DNA from: Saprospiraceae bacterium
GTDB taxonomy: Bacteria; Bacteroidota; Bacteroidia; Chitinophagales; Saprospiraceae
Reading direction: 5' to 3'
DNA: 57,181 bases
Assembly (NCBI GenBank): GCA_020629845.1
Contig: JAHDCQ010000004.1
Coordinates: forward strand, 1-57,181
Under the pieces are notes generated by a model that saw only the letters and a list, made by a program, of their open reading frames with translations, did no database searches and was not told the origin of the DNA. Positions 17,115 through 24,452 of the stretch are shown here, one piece after another. The stretch's first letter is position 1, and every line of letters begins with the position of its first letter. The position numbers were made by a program, and so were the translations under genes.

Positions 17115-17216
17115 GTATTAGGTACAAGGTATTAGGTCAGTAGTGTTTCGGTTAGTTGAATTACCAAATCTTACTAAAACTAAAATACCTAATACTTAAT
17201 ACCTTGTACCTAATAC
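17115..17216. repeat. GTATTAGGTA palindromic repeat
   Basis: GTATTAGGTACAAGGTATTA (17115-17134) is repeated in exact reverse complement at 17197-17216, a perfect 20-bp inverted repeat, with an extra ACCTAATACT word before the right arm. It lies between the SprB-like gene and its PorP/SprF partner. The same words occur at 36613-36681 and 41989-42061. Confidence 0.75.
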
Positions 17217-17260
17217 GAAATAAACTTTTTCCTAAGACCGACAGACAATATAAAAGCAGC

Positions 17261-18235
17261 ATGAAAAATTGTTTACTCTTAATCGGTGCTTTAGTTTTAC
17301 TATGCACGAACCTACAGGCCCAATTACACGAAGAAAATGTCTTTGGACAATATACCCTCAACCATGCACTCGTCAATCCAGGTGCAACCGGCTTTGCGGA
17401 AACGCATCTCGCACAAATGAATATTAAGTCGAATTGGGCGGGCTTTCCAGGCTCTCCAAAAACCTACGCGCTGAACTACAATGGTGCTGTAAGTCCAGTA
17501 CTAGGGCTTGGTATTACTGTACGCTCGGAAAATGTAGCGATGCTTACGCGCTTGCATGTAGCACCGAGTTTTGCTTGTCGTTTTCAGGTGAGTGAAGATT
17601 TGAAACTAGCAGGTGGACTTACTGCCGAGTTCACTACACGCCGCTTATCCGACGCTGTGTTAGCGAATAAATTTTACGAAGGAGGCGATGATATTGTACA
17701 GGAAAACATCACTGGCGTACGCTACTTTGATGTATCGGCAGGCTTTTATGGTGCTTATAAAGAGAATACCTTCTTTGGGGTGAGTCTACCAAATGCAGTG
17801 CAGACACGTTTAAATACTATTATATCAGAGATAGATACTACTAGTGCTAACTTCAAATCTTTTACCTTTTTACTGGGGCATAAAATATATGTAAAAGATC
17901 AAGACTTTTCTGTAGAGCCTTCTATCTTAGTAAAGAGGATAAATGATGTATACACGTCTCCCGTACAAGTAGATTTCAATATATTGACCCGTTTCTTAGA
18001 AGAGCGTTTAGCGGCAGGCTTAACCTATCGCTATGGCTTGAATGACGGTGGTGTCTTGAGTATTTTATTAGGAACAAAGGTGACTGCTTTCAAGGTGTAT
18101 TATTCTTATGATGTATCCTTTGGGCAATTCCAATCCTATAGTGGCGGGGCGCACGAAATTACACTTGCCTTTGATTTAAAAGGAGAAGATAATCGCTCTC
18201 GTCGTAAGCGACAAATGAGAAGAAAACGTAGATAA
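17261..18235 (+). CDS. PorP/SprF family type IX secretion membrane protein
   Basis: This 324-aa outer-membrane protein starts at 17261. The upstream frame from 17156 merely reads through the palindromic repeat, whereas MKNCLLLIGALVLLCTNLQAQ is a signal peptide. The family motif follows at once: FGQYTLNHALVNPGATGF, then MNIKSNWAGFPGSPKTYALNY and GLGITVRSENVAML. The rest is amphipathic strands of an outer-membrane barrel, with a basic tail (RSRRKRQMRRKRR). PorP/SprF proteins are needed to secrete or anchor CHU_C-tailed adhesins such as SprB. Placement directly after such a gene supports a dedicated pair. Confidence 0.88.
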   Translation: MKNCLLLIGALVLLCTNLQAQLHEENVFGQYTLNHALVNPGATGFAETHLAQMNIKSNWAGFPGSPKTYALNYNGAVSPVLGLGITVRSENVAMLTRLHVAPSFACRFQVSEDLKLAGGLTAEFTTRRLSDAVLANKFYEGGDDIVQENITGVRYFDVSAGFYGAYKENTFFGVSLPNAVQTRLNTIISEIDTTSANFKSFTFLLGHKIYVKDQDFSVEPSILVKRINDVYTSPVQVDFNILTRFLEERLAAGLTYRYGLNDGGVLSILLGTKVTAFKVYYSYDVSFGQFQSYSGGAHEITLAFDLKGEDNRSRRKRQMRRKRR

Positions 18236-18242
18236 GTTTGAT

Positions 18243-18278
18243 GAGCGTAATCTTGACTTTAAAGCCAAGATTACGCTC
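18243..18278 (+). terminator. Stem-loop after PorP/SprF gene
   Basis: GAGCGTAATCTTG (18243-18255) pairs perfectly with CAAGATTACGCTC (18266-18278) around a 10-nt loop, 8 nt after the stop. No U run follows, but position and stem strength suggest a terminator. Confidence 0.65.
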
Positions 18279-18339
18279 TACCAATCAATAAATTACTGAA
18301 AAACTGTATATCATAATTATATTTTTCCCATAAATTAAA

Positions 18340-18611
18340 TATATTTGCGTACATAACGAATTATAATCCATCGGATTCTACGTGTCAAACTTACCTTCAA
18401 ATATTTATCTCTTCACGTACTTTTATTCCTTTGGATACACATACATTAGCTAATGACTCTAGCTTGCAAAGGCTAGATAATTATAGCGTTCTAATTGATT
18501 TATTTAGGACATTAGCATGATTACAAGAGGCATATGCCTCCTAAAGTATACTTAAATCGGTTTTTGGGATGGCCTCTCTCTAAGGGATTCGGAGAGGGGC
18601 TTTTTATTTTT
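18340..18611 (+). ncRNA. Candidate small RNA or leader transcript
   Basis: TATATTTG (18340-18347) is a consensus -7 box. A strong terminator follows: GCCTCTCTC (18572-18580) pairs with GAGAGGGGC (18592-18600), and the U-rich TTTTTATTTTT comes next. The roughly 260-nt transcript between them has no long frame; a 12-codon frame beginning at 18517 is the only notable one. No good -33 box is seen. No known RNA family is recognised. Confidence 0.35.
18572..18611 (+). terminator. Strong intrinsic terminator
   Basis: A 9-bp GC-rich stem with one wobble and an 11-nt loop is followed by TTTTTATTTTT. It is more than 300 nt past the previous gene and that gene's own stem-loop, so it probably ends a separate transcript. 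Confidence 0.7.
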
Positions 18612-18612
18612 G

Positions 18613-18720
18613 GTTCTCCAACAAATCCCGTGCCGAAGCCGAAGAAAAAGAAAACACAACACTAGCCGTCGGGCGTTTTTGCGTTTTCTTTTTCTTCGTC
18701 CACGGAATTTGTCAGAGAAC
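18613..18720. repeat. 108-bp imperfect inverted repeat
   Basis: The left arm of about 45 nt (18613-18657) and the right arm of about 40 nt (18681-18720) are reverse complements apart from a 4-5-nt length difference and a few mismatches. They share GTTCTC, ACAAAT, CCGTG and the CGAAGAAAAAGAAAAC core. It encodes nothing and looks like a non-autonomous palindromic element. Confidence 0.65.
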
Positions 18721-18915
18721 GTTATTTTTTGATCTTTTGCCCTCTAATAAAATCCTGATTGTTACACTTCCAAAGCTACTCTTCTTCTCCAAAAGCATAT
18801 AATTTTCTGTATTTTGCTATAATTTTAACATTTTAGGTCAAAAAAGTTCATATTGACCAATTTTCCGTTGATTCTTTTATTAGGAAAGCCCTATAATTTA
18901 GCTGCATGCTACTTA

Positions 18916-19076
18916 GAAGCTGTTTTAAAACCTATGGTTGGAATTTCTGCCCGCTATTTTTTTGTCTATTTTTTGATTTTTTGAACTGCATAGTCCTTCT
19001 ACGGAGCGAAAAAAATCAAAAAATAGACGAAAAAATAGCGACGCAGAAAAACAAGTAGAGGTTTTAAAACAGCTTC
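18916..19076. repeat. 161-bp inverted repeat, MITE-like
   Basis: GAAGCTGTTTTAAAACCT at 18916-18933 is repeated exactly in reverse complement at 19059-19076. The match continues inward with GCTATTTTTT, GTCTATTTTTTGATTTTTT on both arms, giving about 65-70-nt arms around a central spacer of about 25 nt. No target duplication is obvious and no transposase is near. Confidence 0.7.
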
Positions 19077-19230
19077 TTACAAAGGGGAACATGGCTAAAA
19101 CAGTATTAAATATTCTAATTTTTTATACAAATTCTATTCGTACTTAACAAGAAATTTTTGCATGTATCTTAGTTCCCTTTTTTAAGTTCCAGATTACAGA
19201 AGACGTAGTGTTGGCGTATTTTTTTATTCT

Positions 19231-19250
19231 ATTGACGAATTTTTGTAGTA
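19231..19250 (+). promoter_or_regulatory. Candidate xyl operator upstream of xylB
   Basis: The sequence ATTGACGAATTTTTGTAGTA matches 15 of 20 positions of the direct-repeat motif found upstream of xylA and of the xylB-HTH gene, in the same orientation relative to its gene. It lies 148 nt before the ATG. Confidence 0.45.
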
Positions 19251-19397
19251 GTGTATTGTTACCATTAGCTTGTTGTTTTTCCTTTATTTGTTTTGTGTAA
19301 TAGTTTTTACGCAAAATTTTATTCTATATCATAAAATAAGCATTGCTTTTGTTCTTTAGTGACAGAGCATTGTTGTTCAACAAGCATAAAACATTTT

Positions 19398-20882
19398 ATG
19401 TATCTCCTTGGCTACGACATTGGAAGTTCATCCATTAAGGCGGCAATTGTAGAACAGGCTACAGGTCATATTGTAGCTTCTACGCAGTCCCCCTCTACGG
19501 AGATGAGTATAGAGGCTAAGCAGGCAGACTGGGCAGAGCAAGCACCAGAATTGTGGTGGAAACATGTATGTTTAGCTACTCAAATCTTATTGACTAAGCA
19601 TAATGTTGATGCAAAGGATATTAAAAGCATAGGTATTTCTTATCAAATGCATGGCTTAGTACTTATTGATGAGGAGCAGCAAGTACTTCGCCCATCTATA
19701 ATATGGTGTGATAGCCGTGCAGTAGACATAGGTAATCAAGCTTTTAAAGAACTCGGAGCGGAAACATGCCTAAAACATCTACTAAATTCGCCGGGCAATT
19801 TTACAGCTTCTAAATTAAAATGGGTAAAAGACAACGAACCCAACATTTATAATAAAATACATAAAATTCTACTACCAGGGGACTATATCGCTATGCGTTT
19901 GACAGGTGAAGCCCTTACTACTCCTAGCGGCTTGTCGGAGGGGATTTTATGGGATTTTATAGCAGAGGATGTAGCAGATATAGTATTGAATCATTACGGT
20001 TTAGATAGGGACCTTATTCCGACTTTAACACCTACTTTTTCTTTACAAGGAAGATTGACGCAAGAAGCAGCTGAAATGACTGGCTTGTCGGTTGGTACAC
20101 CCATTACTTATAGAGCTGGAGACCAACCTAATAATGCACTTTCATTGAATGTGCTGCAGCCAGGCGAAGTAGCTGCTACTGGAGGTACTTCAGGAGTAGT
20201 GTATGGTATAGTAGACAAGCCCGTATATGATAAACAATCTCGAGTAAACGGCTTTGCTCATGTCAATCATACAAAAGTAAATCCGCGCATAGGCGTATTG
20301 TTATGTATAAATGGCGCAGGTATTCAATATAAGTGGATTCGTGAAAATATGACTTTGAGTAGGTTCACGTATCAAAAAATGAATGAAATAGCAGCAGCAG
20401 TTCCTGTAGGTTCAGATGGCTTACGAATATTGCCATTTGGGAATGGAGCAGAGCGTATGTTAGGCAATCGTGCTCCTGGAGCGCATGTAAGCAATTTACA
20501 GTTCAATCGTCACACCAATGCACATCTTTATCGTGCTGCTCTAGAAGGTATTGCTTTTTCATTCATACATGGCGTACAAATTTTGCAGGATATGGGTATA
20601 AATGCCTCTGTAATTCGAGTAGGCAATGACAATTTATTCCGTTCTAAAATTTTCTCTGAAACAATTAGTAATTTACTCAACTGCTCAATACAATTAATAG
20701 AGACTACAGGAGCCGTTGGTGCAGCAAAAGCTTCGGGAGTAGCAATAGGGGCATATGATTCCATTGAAGAAGCAATGGCGCAGCAGGATAAAATTGCTAC
20801 TTTTGAACCACACTCTACAAATGACGCATATAAAGCTGCCTATGCAACTTGGTCGGAAGATTTAGGAAAAACAATGCGATAA
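19398..20882 (+). CDS. xylB: Xylulokinase
   Basis: This 494-aa FGGY-family kinase should phosphorylate D-xylulose to xylulose 5-phosphate in the cytoplasm. The ATG at 19398 gives the standard N-terminus MYLLGYDIGSSSIKAAIVE, whereas the longer frame to 19359 has no family support. Features seen are the phosphate-binding DIGSSS near residue 7, YQMHG at about 82-86, CDSRA at about 104-108, and AGDQPNNA with the likely catalytic Asp242. ATGGTSGVVYG follows, and the C-terminal half ends with ETTGAVGAAKASGVA. It closely resembles the kinase half of the fusion at 47652-49637 but lacks the coiled coil and HTH. It is the first gene of the SusCD group. The exact sugar could be another ketopentose. Confidence 0.88.
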   Translation: MYLLGYDIGSSSIKAAIVEQATGHIVASTQSPSTEMSIEAKQADWAEQAPELWWKHVCLATQILLTKHNVDAKDIKSIGISYQMHGLVLIDEEQQVLRPSIIWCDSRAVDIGNQAFKELGAETCLKHLLNSPGNFTASKLKWVKDNEPNIYNKIHKILLPGDYIAMRLTGEALTTPSGLSEGILWDFIAEDVADIVLNHYGLDRDLIPTLTPTFSLQGRLTQEAAEMTGLSVGTPITYRAGDQPNNALSLNVLQPGEVAATGGTSGVVYGIVDKPVYDKQSRVNGFAHVNHTKVNPRIGVLLCINGAGIQYKWIRENMTLSRFTYQKMNEIAAAVPVGSDGLRILPFGNGAERMLGNRAPGAHVSNLQFNRHTNAHLYRAALEGIAFSFIHGVQILQDMGINASVIRVGNDNLFRSKIFSETISNLLNCSIQLIETTGAVGAAKASGVAIGAYDSIEEAMAQQDKIATFEPHSTNDAYKAAYATWSEDLGKTMR

Positions 20883-20931
20883 ATGGTGTGAATTTTTTTT
20901 TAATTTACGCTATTTTTAATTTAAAATACTG

Positions 20932-20987
20932 GTTCTTTGACGACCAAAGTTGTCAAAGAACAAAAATACTAAACACACTCTCGTCAA
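20932..20987 (+). promoter_or_regulatory. Palindromic operator-like site upstream of susC
   Basis: GTTCTTTGAC (20932-20941) and GTCAAAGAAC (20952-20961) form a perfect 10-bp inverted repeat with a 10-nt spacer. A further TCGTCAA lies at 20981-20987. The TTTGACG half recalls the xyl direct-repeat motif. It could also act as a terminator for xylB, but no U tract follows. Confidence 0.45.
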
Positions 20988-21059
20988 GAAAACATCTTCT
21001 AGGCTAATGAGAGCCAAAACAGGAGGTGTATATTTTTTTAACGTAAAATTTTTTCGAGT

Positions 21060-24000
21060 ATGAAACGTAATCTCTTTTACTCTTTACAATTCCATGGGAA
21101 GAAGCTGAGTCTGCTCCCCATGCTTTTACTATTTTGTGCTACTATGATGGCCCAAAATGTAAAAGTGAATGGAACTGTAGTAGATGAAGATGGTATAGGT
21201 CTACCAGGGGTTAATATTTTAGTAGTAGGTACTACTACAGGTACAATTTCCGACGTAGATGGTAACTACGAACTTACTGTCCCTCAAGGCTCAGAAATTC
21301 AGTATTCTTTTACAGGCTACGCTTCTCAAACATTTACTGCTAATTCAAATGGTGCAATCAATGTATCAATGGCTACGGATGCAGAAGTATTGGGTGAAGT
21401 AGTTGTCACGGGCTATTCTTCGCAACGCAAGCGCGACATCACGGGAGCGGTAGCAGTAATTGATTCCGAAGATTTGAATCAAGTAGCTGCCACTAGTTTT
21501 ATCCAAAAACTAGAAGGACAAGCTACAGGGGTGAATATCTCTACATCTGGTGCGCCGGGTGCAGCAACAGCAGTACGTATTCGTGGTATATCTTCTTTCC
21601 AGAATAACGATCCACTTTATATCATTGATGGTGTACCTGTAAAGGATGCATTTGGTACGGGCTTCAACCCAAATGATATTGAGTCTATTCAGGTATTGAA
21701 GGATGCTTCTGCTGCCTCTATCTATGGTGCACGTGCGAACAATGGTGTCATCATCATTACTACCAAAAAGGGGAAGTCAGGTAAAGCAAGAGTAACTTAT
21801 GACACTTATTATGGCGTTCAAACGCCAGTTGGTCAGTACAATTTGATTACCAATCCTGCTGATTACTCTGAGGTAGTTTGGAGGGCACATGAAGTAGCGG
21901 GTTTAGAAGTACCGGAATCTGTGCCTTACGCATTTGGTCGTGGTCAAATTCCTGATTACATTTTCCCTTATGCTGTTGGTGGTGGCAGTGTAGATGAAAG
22001 CACTTATAGCTATCCTGATAACTTAATCATGCGTGCCAACCAATCGGGTACAGATTGGTGGGATGAGGTATTCGATCCAGCACCTATTCAAGAGCATAAC
22101 CTAGCGGTTTCTGGTGGTACAGATGCAAGTAATTACTACATCTCTGCTAGTTATCTTGATCAGCAAGGTACTATGATTCATACAGACTTTGAACGCTTGG
22201 CATTGCGTGCAAATTCTAATTTTAAAGCAGGTGAGCGTTGGAATTTCGGAGAGAATTTCTCTTTCACTCGTTCCACATCAGTGGGGCAGCCAGGTGGCAA
22301 CCAAGATGAAGGGAACATCATGACGCAAATCCTAAAAGCACAGTCTATCATTCCTGTCTATGATGTATCAGGAGTAAACTTTGCAGGTGGTAAGTCGAAT
22401 GGTTTAAGTAATGGTTCTAATCCTGTTGCGCTGCTTACACGCAACAAAGATAATCGTGGTCGTTTCTATCGTGCTTTAGGTAATGCTTATGCAGGTCTTG
22501 AAATCATTGATGGTCTAACGGCTAAAACAAGTATCGGATTGGATTTCTTCCAAAATGCTACAGGTGGCTTCCGTTTCCCGACTTGGGAAAATTCTGAGCC
22601 TAATACAACGAATGGCTGGAGTGAGGAAAATCAAAATGGTTTGACTTGGACTTGGACAAACACATTGAACTACGCACAATCATTCGGAAAGAGTAATGTG
22701 AATCTTTTAGTAGGTTATGAAGCAATCAAAGGACAAAGTCGTACAATCGGTGGTTCTTTGACAAACTACTTCACAACCGACATCAATGCATGGTACTTGA
22801 GTACTGGTTTGGCTGATCCTGATACACGTACAGTATATAGTTATGGTGGATTCAGCACCTTAGCTTCTGCTTTTGCCAAAATTGACTATGGTTTCGATGA
22901 CAAATACATCATCAGTGCAACGGTTCGTCGCGATGGTTCGTCTAACTTCGGCGACGAAAAATATGGTGTATTCCCCGCAGTAAGTGTGGGCTGGAGAATT
23001 GCAGGAGAAGATTTCTTGAAAGATAGTGATATCATTGACGATTTGAAGATACGTGCAGGTTGGGGTGTCACGGGTAATCAAGAAATTCCTGGTGGTAATG
23101 CCTTCGACCGTTTCGGTGGTGGACCGGGTAATTCTTTCTACGCTATCAACGGTGGTAATACACTTGCTACTGGTTACGCTTTGACAAATCGTGGAAATGC
23201 TAATACAAAGTGGGAAGAAAATACGTCATTGAATGTTGGTTTGGATGCCGTTTTATTAGAAGGTAAAATAAACTTCGTATTTGACTGGTACGATAGAACA
23301 ACAGATGGTCTATTGTTCAATCCTGCATTGCCAGCAACAGCAGGTCTTGCAGGTGCTCCATTCGTGAACATCGCAGAAATGCAAAATACAGGTATCGACA
23401 TCTCAGCAAGTTACCGTGATAATTTCGGAGACTTAGGTATCGACATCGGAGCAAACTTTGGTACTTATACCAACACTATTCTCGATGTAGATGGAGAATC
23501 GGAGTCTTTCTTCGCACCAAACTCTGGCACACGTGTTGGACTTATCAATATTAATCAAGTTGGAAGCTCAATTGGTACATTCTATGGTTTCCAAGCTGAT
23601 GGCATCTTCCGTAGCCAAGCAGAAGTAGACGCACATGCAACACAAGATGGTGCTGCTGTAGGTCGTCTCCGCTTCAAGGATATTAGTGGCGATGGCGTTA
23701 TCAACGATGATGATTTAGGCGTTATCGGTAGCCCACACCCAGACTTTACACTTGGTTTCAACCTCGGTTTGACATACAAGAATTTTGACCTTTCAACATT
23801 CTGGTTTGCCTCTGTTGGTAACGAAATTTACAACTATAACCGTTTGTTTGAAGTATTCCGTTTCTTCAACACCAATGTACGCACAGAAGTATTGGAGCGT
23901 GCTTATCACCCAACACTTAATCCTAATGGTGATTGGCCTTCATTGGATGAGAATGATACTTTCTCTGAGCGTCCATCTGATTTCTACGTAGAAGATGGTT

Positions 24001-24251
24001 CATACCTACGTGCTAAGGTGATTCAGTTAGGTTATACACTGCCATCATCAGTATTGAGCAACTTGAACATGAGCCAATTCCGTATTTATGTTCAAGCACA
24101 AAATCCATTCACAATTACAAACTACAGTGGTATTGATCCAGCGCTTTCTAACTTTGATGTGCGTGATAATACAGATCAGTTTATGGGTATTGACTTCGGT
24201 AACTACCCAGGTTCTAGAGTAATGATGATTGGTTTGAATGTTGGATTCTAA
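21060..24251 (+). CDS. susC: SusC/RagA family TonB-dependent outer-membrane transporter
   Basis: This 1,063-aa outer-membrane receptor has a signal peptide ending near residue 31. Residues of about 33-115 are the carboxypeptidase-like extension (VNGTVVDEDGIGLPGVNILV to ISDVDGNYELTVP). The TonB-box region EVVVTGYSSQRKRDITGAV (about 116-134) follows, then the plug with LEGQATGVNI, VRIRGISSFQNNDPLYIIDGVPV and the SusC signature IESIQVLKDASAASIYGARA. The remainder is a 22-strand barrel ending in a typical aromatic terminus (MIGLNVGF). SusC proteins import oligosaccharides with a SusD lid. Position next to xylB suggests xylo-oligosaccharides or another pentose glycan. The ExbB/ExbD operon at 50148-53291 could supply the energy. 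Confidence 0.92.
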   Translation: MKRNLFYSLQFHGKKLSLLPMLLLFCATMMAQNVKVNGTVVDEDGIGLPGVNILVVGTTTGTISDVDGNYELTVPQGSEIQYSFTGYASQTFTANSNGAINVSMATDAEVLGEVVVTGYSSQRKRDITGAVAVIDSEDLNQVAATSFIQKLEGQATGVNISTSGAPGAATAVRIRGISSFQNNDPLYIIDGVPVKDAFGTGFNPNDIESIQVLKDASAASIYGARANNGVIIITTKKGKSGKARVTYDTYYGVQTPVGQYNLITNPADYSEVVWRAHEVAGLEVPESVPYAFGRGQIPDYIFPYAVGGGSVDESTYSYPDNLIMRANQSGTDWWDEVFDPAPIQEHNLAVSGGTDASNYYISASYLDQQGTMIHTDFERLALRANSNFKAGERWNFGENFSFTRSTSVGQPGGNQDEGNIMTQILKAQSIIPVYDVSGVNFAGGKSNGLSNGSNPVALLTRNKDNRGRFYRALGNAYAGLEIIDGLTAKTSIGLDFFQNATGGFRFPTWENSEPNTTNGWSEENQNGLTWTWTNTLNYAQSFGKSNVNLLVGYEAIKGQSRTIGGSLTNYFTTDINAWYLSTGLADPDTRTVYSYGGFSTLASAFAKIDYGFDDKYIISATVRRDGSSNFGDEKYGVFPAVSVGWRIAGEDFLKDSDIIDDLKIRAGWGVTGNQEIPGGNAFDRFGGGPGNSFYAINGGNTLATGYALTNRGNANTKWEENTSLNVGLDAVLLEGKINFVFDWYDRTTDGLLFNPALPATAGLAGAPFVNIAEMQNTGIDISASYRDNFGDLGIDIGANFGTYTNTILDVDGESESFFAPNSGTRVGLININQVGSSIGTFYGFQADGIFRSQAEVDAHATQDGAAVGRLRFKDISGDGVINDDDLGVIGSPHPDFTLGFNLGLTYKNFDLSTFWFASVGNEIYNYNRLFEVFRFFNTNVRTEVLERAYHPTLNPNGDWPSLDENDTFSERPSDFYVEDGSYLRAKVIQLGYTLPSSVLSNLNMSQFRIYVQAQNPFTITNYSGIDPALSNFDVRDNTDQFMGIDFGNYPGSRVMMIGLNVGF

Positions 24252-24255
24252 TTTA

Positions 24256-24424
24256 TTTAGATTTGAGATTTGCTAGATTCGAGATGTGAGATTCTTATTA
24301 GTTTTGTCTTACATCATAAATCTTCCCCGATAACTATCGGGGTATGTCTAGTAAAAAAATGACAACAATTTAGCATTGTCATAAGCTGATAAGTAGCTAA
24401 TACTTAATATCTTGTGACGGATAC
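24256..24424. repeat. susC-susD spacer with word repeats and CCCCGATA hairpin
   Basis: Degenerate GAGATTTGAGA/GATGTGAGATT words (24256-24315) are followed by a perfect hairpin CCCCGATAACTATCGGGG (24325-24342) and a degenerate TAATACTTAATATCTTG block (24392-24424). The hairpin between the two genes could attenuate or stabilise the mRNA and set the susC:susD ratio. Confidence 0.5.
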
Positions 24425-24452
24425 TAATTTTTAATTAAAAGATATTTATAAA

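Larger units (their letters stand above)
18236..19397. other. 1.16-kb gene-poor region
   Basis: No protein gene of normal size is supportable. From left to right it holds the PorP/SprF terminator, a -7 box at 18340, a terminator at 18572-18611 that would close a roughly 260-nt transcript, a 108-bp inverted repeat (18613-18720), a 161-bp inverted repeat (18916-19076), an AT-rich leader and a candidate xyl operator (19231-19250). Confidence 0.65.
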
